5,114 nt of DNA, from NCBI GenBank assembly GCA_027019685.1, contig JALUWH010000328.1:1-5114 (forward strand), given 5' to 3'. Numbering within the stretch: position 1 is the stretch's first letter; each line of letters starts with the position of its first letter. The stretch comes from Ghiorsea sp. (GTDB lineage Bacteria > Pseudomonadota > Zetaproteobacteria > Mariprofundales > Mariprofundaceae). Under the pieces are notes generated by a model. The model saw only the letters and a program-made list of their open reading frames with translations, searched no databases and had not been told where the DNA came from. Position numbers and translations under genes: made by a program. Below are positions 1-5,114 of the stretch, piece by piece.

Positions 1-618
1 TTTCACCACATCAGATAACGGTTCTGTTTCTAAATAATTCGTCATATCTTCAGGGGAATGCCGTGCAAGCAATTCAACCCAAGTTTCCAAAGATGTATCA
101 CTTTCTTCAACCAAGGCTTGAATCAAGCCCATGTGCCCCACTTGCAAAATTGCACCATCAAATCCTGCAGCTTCCATAGAAAGAGCAGCCAAATGCATCA
201 CTTCCACATCACCATCCACACCTGCAAGACCCAAACATTCCACACCTGTTTGCCATTGCTGGCGTGAACCTGTACGCACATCAGGGCGCGCCAACATCAC
301 AGGCCCTGTATAATGAAGTTTAAGCACAGGTTCATGGCTTAAACGGGTTGCCACAATACGTGCAATTTGCGGGGTCATATCAGGGCGAATCGCCAATAAA
401 CCTGCATCAGCAGGGTCTGAAAAGACTACTGTTTGGTCAGCCAAAAAACGACCTGCACCAGAGCTTAACGCTTCTGGGCGTTCAACCAAGGGTGGAATCA
501 CTTCAGAGAAACCTGCGGCGGTATAAATTTCAAACAAACGAAATTGCAGCCGACGAAGTGCCATCGCACGTCCGCCAAAAGCATCCTCAAGACCAAGGAT
601 AGGTTTTAATACACTCAC
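1..618 (-). CDS. hisZ: ATP phosphoribosyltransferase regulatory subunit HisZ (3' end outside window)
   Basis: HisZ is a catalytically inactive paralogue of histidyl-tRNA synthetase. It assembles with short-form HisG to give active, histidine-sensitive ATP phosphoribosyltransferase, the first step of histidine biosynthesis, in the cytoplasm. The visible 206 codons are open to the window edge, about half to two thirds of a usual HisZ (roughly 320-390 residues). The class II synthetase-like fold shows as GLEDAF near residues 9-14, IPPLVERPEAL (41-51), the IRPDMTPQIAR motif (77-87), TGPVMLARPD (104-113), the QWQTGVECLG motif 2-like segment (121-130) and GHMGLIQAL (161-169). The start is GTG at 618-616, overlapping the serA stop TGA by four bases (GTGA), with GGAGG four bases upstream; no in-frame ATG is near. 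HisS is the main alternative. The visible half has the HisZ-type sequence, but the C-terminal half that would show whether the HisS anticodon-binding domain is absent lies outside. The presence of HisZ implies a short-form hisG elsewhere in the genome. Confidence 0.9.
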   Translation of the reverse strand, partial: MSVLKPILGLEDAFGGRAMALRRLQFRLFEIYTAAGFSEVIPPLVERPEALSSGAGRFLADQTVVFSDPADAGLLAIRPDMTPQIARIVATRLSHEPVLKLHYTGPVMLARPDVRTGSRQQWQTGVECLGLAGVDGDVEVMHLAALSMEAAGFDGAILQVGHMGLIQALVEESDTSLETWVELLARHSPEDMTNYLETEPLSDVVK

Positions 619-2210
619 AATGCCTCCAAGGCAACATAACGCACTGTGGTTATGTTTTCTAAAGCTTCTAATTTTTCAATCACTTTGGGCGCAGGTTCGG
701 AATCAATCGACACCAATGCCAATGCCCCATCCATGTCTTCACGGCGACCCAAGCGGAAGTCACCAATATTAATGTTTGCCGCAGCCAATATCGAGCCAAT
801 ATCTGCAATCACACCGGGTTTGTCTTTGTTTTCAATAAACAACAATCTACCTTGCGGTGTCATTTCCAACTCACATTTATCAATGCTCACCAAACGTGGG
901 TTGGTGCCATCAAACACTGTGCCTGACACGCAACGATAACCTTCATCACCATATACTTCCAAACGCATCAAGCTGGAAAAATGGTCAGATGTTTCGCTTG
1001 CCACTTCCTCAAGCTCAATACCACGCTCTTTAACCAGCATTTGCACGTTCACCGCATTCACTTCATCCATGCTATGCGATAACAAACCTTGTAAAATCGT
1101 ATTCAAAATGGGCGGGCGATTTAGTTTACTGACCTTGCCTTCAAAACGAATGACAATTTTATCATAACCTGGGCGCATCACCTGCCCCATAAACTGACCC
1201 AAAGCACCTGCAAGCCCCATAAATGGTGCCAAGGCTTTGGCTTCTTCTTCGGACAATGATGGTACATTCACTGCATTATTAATACTACCAGTCAGTAAAT
1301 AATCCGACATTTGCTCAGCGACTTGCACAGCCACATTCTCTTGGGCTTCATCACTACATGCGCCGATATGTGGTGTAAAAGTAACATTATCCAATTCAAA
1401 CAAACGGTTTTCTTTGGCAGGTTCATTCGCATACACATCCAAAGCTGCAGCCCTTAAATGTCCTGATTTACACACTTTATAAAGCGCATCCTCATCCACA
1501 ATGCCACCACGGGCACAGTTGACCAAAATCGAACCTTTCTTCATTTTCTTCAACACACTAAAATCAATCAAGTTCCGCGTTGCATCAATCAACGGCACAT
1601 GAATGGTTAAAATATCCACCATCGCTGCAAGCTCAGCCACAGTTGCCACTTTGGTCACACCCATAGCTGCCGCTCTATCATCAGAAATAAATGGGTCGTA
1701 AACATACACCGACATATGTAACCCCTTGAGGCGGTCACACACAATCGCACCGATGTTTCCTGCACCAATCACACCCGCCTTTTTGCCTGTAAGTTCCATG
1801 CCCATAAAAGCAGACTTTTCCCACTTTCCTGCGCGTGTTGAGGCTGTGGCTTGAGGAATTTGACGCGCAGCAGCCACAATATGTGCCACTGCCAACTCTG
1901 CGGTTGTAATTGTATTACCAAAAGGTGTATTCATCACCACGATACCACGGCGAGAGCAAGCTTGCACATCAATGTTATCCACACCAATACCAGCCCTACC
2001 AATCACTTTAACATGTTTAGCAGCAGCCAATAAATCGGCTTTAAGGGTGGTTGATGAGCGCACGGCAATACCATCATAATCACCTGCAATTTTGATTTGT
2101 TCATCCACGGATAAACCGGGGTTATAGTCTACTTCAATGCCATGTGAACGAAACACTTCAATAGCGCGTTCGCTCATTTTGTCTGCTATCCAAACTTTAG
2201 GGCAAGCCAT
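615..2210 (-). CDS. serA: D-3-phosphoglycerate dehydrogenase, long form with ACT domain
   Basis: SerA oxidises 3-phosphoglycerate to 3-phosphohydroxypyruvate with NAD+, the first step of phosphorylated serine biosynthesis. The 531 residues match the long SerA type. Domains in order are: the first half of the substrate domain (about 1-100), the Rossmann NAD domain (about 100-285), the return of the substrate domain (about 285-320), the intervening ASB-type domain (about 320-450) and a C-terminal ACT domain (about 456-531). Visible motifs are VIGAGNIG with the GxGxxG glycines at 149, 151 and 154, the acidic D172 expected for NAD preference, and the catalytic set R234 (NCARGG), E263 (NEP) and H281 (TPHIGA). 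The ACT stretch NKDKPGVIADIG (461-472) suggests serine feedback control. The residues after the catalytic His read GACS where GAST is common. The ATG at 2210 gives the usual N-terminus (KVWIADKMS), but no good Shine-Dalgarno sequence precedes it. Instead an 18-codon frame ends one base upstream, suggesting coupling. hisZ overlaps its 3' end. Confidence 0.97.
   Translation of the reverse strand: MACPKVWIADKMSERAIEVFRSHGIEVDYNPGLSVDEQIKIAGDYDGIAVRSSTTLKADLLAAAKHVKVIGRAGIGVDNIDVQACSRRGIVVMNTPFGNTITTAELAVAHIVAAARQIPQATASTRAGKWEKSAFMGMELTGKKAGVIGAGNIGAIVCDRLKGLHMSVYVYDPFISDDRAAAMGVTKVATVAELAAMVDILTIHVPLIDATRNLIDFSVLKKMKKGSILVNCARGGIVDEDALYKVCKSGHLRAAALDVYANEPAKENRLFELDNVTFTPHIGACSDEAQENVAVQVAEQMSDYLLTGSINNAVNVPSLSEEEAKALAPFMGLAGALGQFMGQVMRPGYDKIVIRFEGKVSKLNRPPILNTILQGLLSHSMDEVNAVNVQMLVKERGIELEEVASETSDHFSSLMRLEVYGDEGYRCVSGTVFDGTNPRLVSIDKCELEMTPQGRLLFIENKDKPGVIADIGSILAAANINIGDFRLGRREDMDGALALVSIDSEPAPKVIEKLEALENITTVRYVALEAL
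623..627 (-). promoter_or_regulatory. Shine-Dalgarno sequence for hisZ, inside the end of serA
   Basis: GGAGG on the minus strand lies within the last codons of serA and four bases before the GTG at 618-616. It is the reason to choose this GTG as the hisZ start. The spacing is a little short, but it matches translation coupled to serA termination. Confidence 0.6.
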
Positions 2211-2211
2211 G

Positions 2212-2268
2212 TTAATTCGCCCAAACGGAAATAGTCACTGGATTAAGTGAAAGAGGATACTGCTTCAT
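2212..2268 (-). CDS. Putative 18-residue leader peptide upstream of serA
   Basis: The frame ATG 2268-2266 to TAA 2214-2212 encodes MKQYPLSLNPVTISVWAN. A GGAG lies at 2280-2277, eight bases before the ATG, which is good spacing. The stop is separated from the serA ATG by one base (TAACATG), an arrangement typical of translational coupling, and serA has no strong site of its own. An in-frame ATG at 2298 would give a 28-residue version, but it has no ribosome binding site. There are two serine codons (TCA and TCC) but no run of them, so a classic serine attenuator is not evident. I recognise no homologue. It may be a real leader peptide, a coupling device whose sequence does not matter, or chance. 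Confidence 0.4.
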   Translation of the reverse strand: MKQYPLSLNPVTISVWAN

Positions 2269-2276
2269 CAATGATA

Positions 2277-2280
2277 CTCC
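2277..2280 (-). promoter_or_regulatory. Shine-Dalgarno sequence of the serA leader frame
   Basis: GGAG on the minus strand is eight bases before the ATG at 2268. It is the best ribosome binding site between serC and serA and points at the short frame, not at serA itself. Confidence 0.4.
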
Positions 2281-2373
2281 GTGGCGATAGAAATACATGC
2301 TATGCAATCAGCAACGGATTGCGGCGAGAGCCTATAAGCTTGGTTTCATAGGTCAATTGAAAATCAAACCTTA

Positions 2374-2384
2374 GTGCCAGACAC
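2374..2384. repeat. Imperfect palindrome GTGCCAGACAC, possible REP-like remnant
   Basis: Eleven bases, GTGCC-A-GACAC, form an inverted repeat with one G-T pair, 12 bases beyond the serC stop. Motifs of the GGTGTCTGGCACC kind recur between genes in many bacteria and are often linked to REP elements. This is a single copy in the window, so the call is a guess by resemblance. The one-base loop makes it a poor terminator. Confidence 0.2.
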
Positions 2385-2396
2385 CCTTAAACTTAA

Positions 2397-3479
2397 TTAC
2401 CCTTGTTGTTTTTCAAACGCCTGCATAAACGCAACCAGTGCATCTACGCCTTCTTCTGGCATAGCATTATAAATACTTGCACGCATCCCGCCCACAGAAC
2501 GATGTCCTTTAAGCGTAATCAAACCTTGTTCCGACGCACCTTCAAGAAAAGCTGCATCCAAATCAGCATCTGCCAGCGTAAACGGTACATTCATCCAAGA
2601 GCGACCATTCTTCGCCACTGGGCTACCGTAGAAGTCGCTGTTATCAATCACTGCATACAGCTTCTCAGCTTTGCGTTTATTCACTTTCGCCATGGCTTCC
2701 AAGCCGCCTTGCTCTTTAATCCATTCAAAGACCAAACCAGCCATATACCAGCTGTAAGTCGGTGGTGTGTTATACATAGAATCATTATCAGCATGCACTT
2801 TATAATTAAACATGGTTGGTGTGTTATCCGCTGCTTTGCCAAGTAAATCATCACGGATAATCACAATGCATAGCCCCGCAGGACCTATATTCTTCTGCGC
2901 ACCAGCATAAATCATGGCAAATTTAGATACATCAACAGGACGTGAAAGAATGGTAGAAGACATATCCGCAATCAAAGGCACATCACCCGTATCTGGAATA
3001 TAATCAAATTCAACGCCACCAATGGTTTCATTGGCTACATAATGAACATAAGCCGCATCAGGGTTAAGCTTGAGTTCTGCTTGTGTTGGCACAGTTGTAA
3101 AACCATTGTCAGAAGTATCGGCTACAATATTCACATCACAATAGCGTTTGGCTTCAGCAATCGCTTTTTTTGACCACATTCCCGTATTCAGATAATCCGC
3201 ACTTGTTTTGTCACCCAATAGGTTCAGAGGAATCATAGCAAATTGCGAAGACGCACCACCTTGCAGGAAAAGCACCTTATAATTGTCTGGGATAGCCATC
3301 ACATCACGCAAGTCTTGCTCTGCTTTACCCGCAATCGACATATATTCTTTACCACGGTGGCTCATTTCCATCACCGACATACCAGAGCCGTTCCAGTCCA
3401 ACATTTCTTGTTGCGCCCGTTGGATAACTGCAGTTGGCAACATCGCAGGCCCTGCGCTGAAATTAAACATTCTTGTCAT
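2397..3479 (-). CDS. serC: Phosphoserine aminotransferase
   Basis: SerC is a cytoplasmic PLP enzyme that transfers the amino group of glutamate to 3-phosphohydroxypyruvate, giving phosphoserine, the step after SerA. In many bacteria it also acts in pyridoxal phosphate synthesis. At 360 residues it has the length of the E. coli enzyme. Visible motifs are FNFSAGPAMLP (5-15), MSHRGKE (39-45), GGASSQF (74-80) for the cofactor phosphate, W102, NETIGG (150-155), ADMSS with D172, and AGAQKNIGPAG (192-202), whose K196 should be the PLP lysine. Also seen are YNTPPTYSWYM (236-246) and GHRSVGGMRASIYNAM (325-340), which carries substrate-phosphate residues H326 and R327. The ATG at 3479 has an AAAAGGA Shine-Dalgarno sequence at 3495-3489 with nine-base spacing; M4 is a less likely start. 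serA follows 186 bases downstream. No clear promoter is visible in the 92 bases upstream. Confidence 0.97.
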   Translation of the reverse strand: MTRMFNFSAGPAMLPTAVIQRAQQEMLDWNGSGMSVMEMSHRGKEYMSIAGKAEQDLRDVMAIPDNYKVLFLQGGASSQFAMIPLNLLGDKTSADYLNTGMWSKKAIAEAKRYCDVNIVADTSDNGFTTVPTQAELKLNPDAAYVHYVANETIGGVEFDYIPDTGDVPLIADMSSTILSRPVDVSKFAMIYAGAQKNIGPAGLCIVIIRDDLLGKAADNTPTMFNYKVHADNDSMYNTPPTYSWYMAGLVFEWIKEQGGLEAMAKVNKRKAEKLYAVIDNSDFYGSPVAKNGRSWMNVPFTLADADLDAAFLEGASEQGLITLKGHRSVGGMRASIYNAMPEEGVDALVAFMQAFEKQQG

Positions 3480-3547
3480 GGTATTGAATCCTTTTATGTC
3501 AAATTAAAGCGAGAAGATAGCTAGAGTTTGTAGGTTTCTCAATGCGC

Positions 3548-3563
3548 AAAAGTGAAGCCTCAC
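3548..3563 (-). terminator. Weak hairpin with TTTT after the cupredoxin-like gene
   Basis: On the minus strand GTGA (3563-3560) and TCAC (3555-3552) pair around a GGCT loop and are followed at once by TTTT (3551-3548). The stem is only four base pairs, so it would be a poor terminator at best. It lies eight bases past the stop codon, between this gene and serC. Confidence 0.2.
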
Positions 3564-3571
3564 ATAAAAGC

Positions 3572-4006
3572 TTAAGGTAACACGATAAGTTTGTAATCGG
3601 GCGTGGGGTTGAGTGGACATGAATACACATATTCACCTGCTTTAAGCTTGATGGTATAATCCTTGTAACCACCCGTTTCAATGCCACCGCCTGACGTGGA
3701 GGGTAGTGTCAACCTAGCCAAACCAGTGCCGCGCAACCAAAAGCCCAACACATAAGGCACATCCTTGTTGATAACATGAAAGGTATATTCCCCAGCTTTG
3801 AGCTTAAGCACCTTGGCTTTTGCTAAGCGCTCATCCTCTGTTTTGTGATTCAAGCTTTCACAAGCGGTATATGAATGAGCCTGATAATGTTGGTCGCCAT
3901 GTTCGGATTCAATAAATTGGCATGCTGTTTGGGTAAGTGTGATGGTTTCTGCTGCCCATAATTGGGCTGGTACTAAAAAGAATGTAATCATCAATAATCT
4001 AAACAT
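3572..4006 (-). CDS. Exported cupredoxin-like protein with atypical metal site
   Basis: This gene encodes a 144-residue predicted periplasmic protein. Residues 1-19 form a signal peptide (MFRLLMITFFLVPAQLWAA, cleavage probably after A18 or A19). The mature part has a polar, His-rich stretch (H36, H40, H44, H54) with two cysteines (C29, C49) that could form a disulfide. A beta-rich domain follows: LKAGEYTFHVINKDVP (69-84), GFWLRGTG (88-95), SGGGIETGG (105-113) and LKAGEYVYSCPLNPTPDY (121-138). The two LKAGEY strands and the C-terminal 'YVYSC' strand resemble the small Cupredoxin_1 type domain. The usual copper loop Cys-x-His-x-Met is missing: C130 is followed by PLNPTPDY with no His or Met. 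Whether it binds copper, iron or nothing cannot be told. The start at 4006 is chosen because AAAGGAG lies five bases upstream and the signal peptide begins there; a longer frame from 4069 is less likely. Neighbours give no clear functional link. Confidence 0.7.
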   Translation of the reverse strand: MFRLLMITFFLVPAQLWAAETITLTQTACQFIESEHGDQHYQAHSYTACESLNHKTEDERLAKAKVLKLKAGEYTFHVINKDVPYVLGFWLRGTGLARLTLPSTSGGGIETGGYKDYTIKLKAGEYVYSCPLNPTPDYKLIVLP

Positions 4007-4011
4007 CTGAA

Positions 4012-4018
4012 CTCCTTT
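4012..4018 (-). promoter_or_regulatory. Strong Shine-Dalgarno sequence of the cupredoxin-like gene
   Basis: AAAGGAG on the minus strand, five bases before the ATG at 4006. It decides the start in favour of the 144-residue signal-peptide form over the 165-residue extension. Confidence 0.75.
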
Positions 4019-4071
4019 GGTGTTCAGTCGCTCTTCAAGTGCTACTCTTACAAAACATGGTACTTGCACAA

Positions 4072-4082
4072 TGATTTAATCA
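4072..4082. promoter_or_regulatory. Short palindrome TGATTTAATCA upstream of the cupredoxin-like gene
   Basis: This is a perfect 5+1+5 inverted repeat about 65 bases before the cupredoxin-like start, flanked by GTAC on both sides at unequal distance. It is the size and composition of a transcription factor operator half-site pair, but AT-rich palindromes arise easily by chance. I cannot name a regulator, and no convincing promoter was found next to it. Confidence 0.15.
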
Positions 4083-4089
4083 GTACAGT

Positions 4090-4132
4090 AAATAAAAAGC
4101 GCACTTCATTCACCACAGAGAACACGTGTGAA
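4090..4132 (-). terminator. Possible terminator after mazG-DUF3467
   Basis: On the minus strand TTCAC (4132-4128) and GTGAA (4113-4109) can form a five-pair stem with a little extra pairing inside, and TTTTTATTT lies at 4098-4090. The T-run begins ten bases after the stem, further than in a standard intrinsic terminator, so the call is weak. The loop side contains the palindrome ACACGTGT (4122-4129). Confidence 0.25.
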
Positions 4133-4147
4133 CCATTACACCCCTTG

Positions 4148-4441
4148 CTAATGCGCAGTCGTACCTGAAGGCATAGGCGGTATTGCTAATGTTTTAATTT
4201 CACCAAATTGGGCTTCATATTTAGCTACATTTTCAAGTAAAGCATTGGCAATGCGCTTGGCATGACCTGGTGAAACAATCACCCTGCTGTTGACCACGCC
4301 TGCAGGCGGTGTGCCTAAGATGAAATCCAATACAAATTCTTCTTGGGTATGTGCGACCAACATTTGATTGGCATACTTACCACTTTGCACCTCTTGAGGC
4401 ATACTGATTTGCATTTCTTGGGGTTTGTTTTCTTCGCTCAT
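4148..4441 (-). CDS. DUF3467 domain protein
   Basis: A 97-residue soluble protein with no signal peptide or membrane segment. It matches the DUF3467 pattern: GKYANQMLVAHTQEEFVLDF (21-40), then VVNSRVIVSPGHAKRI (49-64), then a helix with ALLENVAKYEAQFGEI (67-82). The N-terminal 20 residues are polar and Met/Gln-rich and the tail is Pro-rich, both probably disordered. The function of the family is not established to my knowledge, so none is assigned. The ATG at 4441 overlaps the mazG stop TGA (ATGA), with AAGGA at 4455-4451, nine bases upstream, inside mazG. The two genes are therefore almost certainly co-transcribed and co-translated. Confidence 0.9.
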   Translation of the reverse strand: MSEENKPQEMQISMPQEVQSGKYANQMLVAHTQEEFVLDFILGTPPAGVVNSRVIVSPGHAKRIANALLENVAKYEAQFGEIKTLAIPPMPSGTTAH

Positions 4442-5114
4442 TGTAATTCATCCTTGGCTTGTTGATAGATTTCTTCAAGTGCTTCGATATTGAAATCTTT
4501 TAATGTTAAACCTTTTGCTTCGGCAATGGCTTCCATGCCTCTAAACCGCTTATCAAACTTACGATTGGTGCGCATCAAAGCCTGCTCAGGGTCAACGCCC
4601 AATTTTCGTGCGTAGTTGACCAATGAAAACAACACATCACCAAACTCATCTTCAATTTTACGTTTATCTGCTTCGCTACCATCGGATGTATTCACTTCAT
4701 GTGTCAGCTCAGCAATTTCTTCACTAATTTTATCGGTCACACCACCCAAGTCAGGCCAATCAAAACCAACTCTTGCAACACGCTGTTGTTGTTTGGCAGC
4801 ATAACTGAGTGCAGGAAGCGGCGGAATACCATCCATCAAGCTTTTGCGCTCGGTGTTTTTGGCATCTTTAAGCTGCTCCCACTGCTCATTGATATCATCA
4901 GGGTTGGCATCGGCAAACACATGTGGATGGCGATAAATCATCTTTTCAATCAAGGTGTCAAACACATCCGCCAAATCAAACTTGCCTCGCTCTTTGGCAA
5001 TCACGGCATAAAAGGCAATTTGTATCAAAATGTCGCCCAATTCACCTTTTAAATCATTCCATTCATCGGTTTCAATAGCTTTTTCAACCGCTTCTAAGAC
5101 TTCATGCGTTTCTT
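4438..5114 (-). CDS. mazG: Nucleoside triphosphate pyrophosphohydrolase MazG (5' end outside window)
   Basis: MazG hydrolyses nucleoside triphosphates to monophosphates and pyrophosphate. It is regarded as a house-cleaning enzyme and, in E. coli, as a modulator of the starvation response. The last 224 residues are visible and the frame is open to the right edge; full-length MazG is about 260-280 residues, so the start is missing. Two alpha-helical MazG repeats are present. The N-terminal one shows ETHEVLEAVEKA (first visible residues) and GELGDILIQIAFYA with the E-x-x-D metal ligands. After the linker motif RHPHVFAD, the C-terminal one shows VGFDWPD, SEEIAELTHEV (EExxE) and EDEFGDVLFSLVNYARKLG (ExxD), then the family-typical NRKFDKRFRGME. 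Both metal motifs of each repeat look intact. The TTG at 5040 is not the start, because conserved MazG sequence continues upstream of it. The 3' end overlaps the DUF3467 gene by four bases. Confidence 0.95.
   Translation of the reverse strand, partial: ETHEVLEAVEKAIETDEWNDLKGELGDILIQIAFYAVIAKERGKFDLADVFDTLIEKMIYRHPHVFADANPDDINEQWEQLKDAKNTERKSLMDGIPPLPALSYAAKQQQRVARVGFDWPDLGGVTDKISEEIAELTHEVNTSDGSEADKRKIEDEFGDVLFSLVNYARKLGVDPEQALMRTNRKFDKRFRGMEAIAEAKGLTLKDFNIEALEEIYQQAKDELQ

Larger units (their letters stand above)
2211..2396 (-). promoter_or_regulatory. serC-serA intergenic leader region with a hairpin
   Basis: This 186-base gap is long for two genes of one pathway read in the same direction. 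A perfect 6-base inverted repeat (GCAATC 2304-2309 and GATTGC 2317-2322, 7-base loop) lies about 24 bases before the leader Shine-Dalgarno sequence. A second, imperfect stem pairs 2342-2349 with 2363-2370 (GGTTT/AAACC, one mismatch, two more pairs). Two near-identical octamers in the same orientation, GGCGATAG (2283-2290) and GGCGAGAG (2323-2330) on the plus strand, flank the first hairpin. I see no convincing -35/-10 pair and no strong terminator after serC, so read-through from serC into serA is plausible. It does not match any riboswitch I can recognise. Confidence 0.35.

Noticed and set aside
58..602. Three overlapping plus-strand frames near the left end
   Set aside because: All are antisense to hisZ, which reads without interruption on the minus strand and carries clear family motifs.
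1..618. hisZ as a pseudogene because it lacks an ATG start
   Set aside because: The frame is open for all 206 visible codons and a GTG start with GGAGG overlaps the serA stop, a normal coupled start.
2211..2396. Known serC-type RNA motif or amino acid riboswitch between serC and serA
   Set aside because: The gap lies after serC, not before it, and only short isolated stems were found; nothing resembles a known riboswitch core.
2403..2846. 147-codon open frame on the plus strand
   Set aside because: It lies entirely antisense to serC, whose motifs are intact, and its translation looks like random His/Cys-rich shadow sequence with no recognisable domain.
3497..3502. Perfect TTGACA (-35 consensus) on the minus strand before serC
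   Set aside because: A -10 box at 17 bases would fall on the serC start codon, so it cannot drive serC with its own Shine-Dalgarno sequence; probably chance.
3499..3687. 62-codon minus-strand frame between serC and the cupredoxin-like gene
   Set aside because: It overlaps the conserved 3' end of the cupredoxin-like gene in another frame and has no recognisable domain.
4007..4069. N-terminal extension of the cupredoxin-like protein from the ATG at 4069
   Set aside because: A strong AAAGGAG sits directly before the ATG at 4006 and the signal peptide begins there; the extension would bury the signal sequence.
4616..5052. Plus-strand frames over mazG
   Set aside because: They are shadows of mazG, which has both MazG repeats intact on the other strand.

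Overview
The window is a run of bacterial genes all read from the minus strand, so transcription goes from high to low coordinates. In that order they are mazG (cut by the right edge), a DUF3467 gene, a small exported cupredoxin-like protein, serC, serA and hisZ (cut by the left edge). No tRNA, rRNA, CRISPR array, insertion sequence or phage gene was seen. Coding density is high and base composition looks moderate and even. The gene content points to a Gram-negative proteobacterium. HisZ implies an organism that uses short-form HisG, and SerA is the long type with an ACT domain. A Zetaproteobacterium (Mariprofundus-like) or a related deep-branching proteobacterium is my best guess, but it is inferred from gene content and order, not proven.

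Right part (4438-5114): MazG, a two-domain nucleoside triphosphate pyrophosphohydrolase, overlaps the DUF3467 gene (4148-4441) by four bases (ATGA), so the two are very likely translationally coupled. A gap of about 140 bases follows, with a weak hairpin and T-run. Next comes a signal-peptide protein (3572-4006) with a cupredoxin-like C-terminus but without the usual Cys-His-Met copper site.

Central and left part (1-3479): serC and serA encode two of the three steps of phosphorylated serine biosynthesis; serB is not in the window. serA overlaps hisZ by four bases (GTGA), tying serine synthesis to the regulatory subunit of the first histidine biosynthesis enzyme. serC and serA are 186 bases apart. 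That gap holds the most unusual structure here: an 18-codon open frame with its own Shine-Dalgarno sequence, ending one base before the serA ATG, preceded by a small perfect hairpin. serA itself lacks a good ribosome binding site, so this frame may be a leader peptide that controls serA translation.

Most of the window is ordinary core metabolism. The points worth a second look are the putative serA leader peptide, the atypical cupredoxin-like protein and the mazG-DUF3467 coupling.
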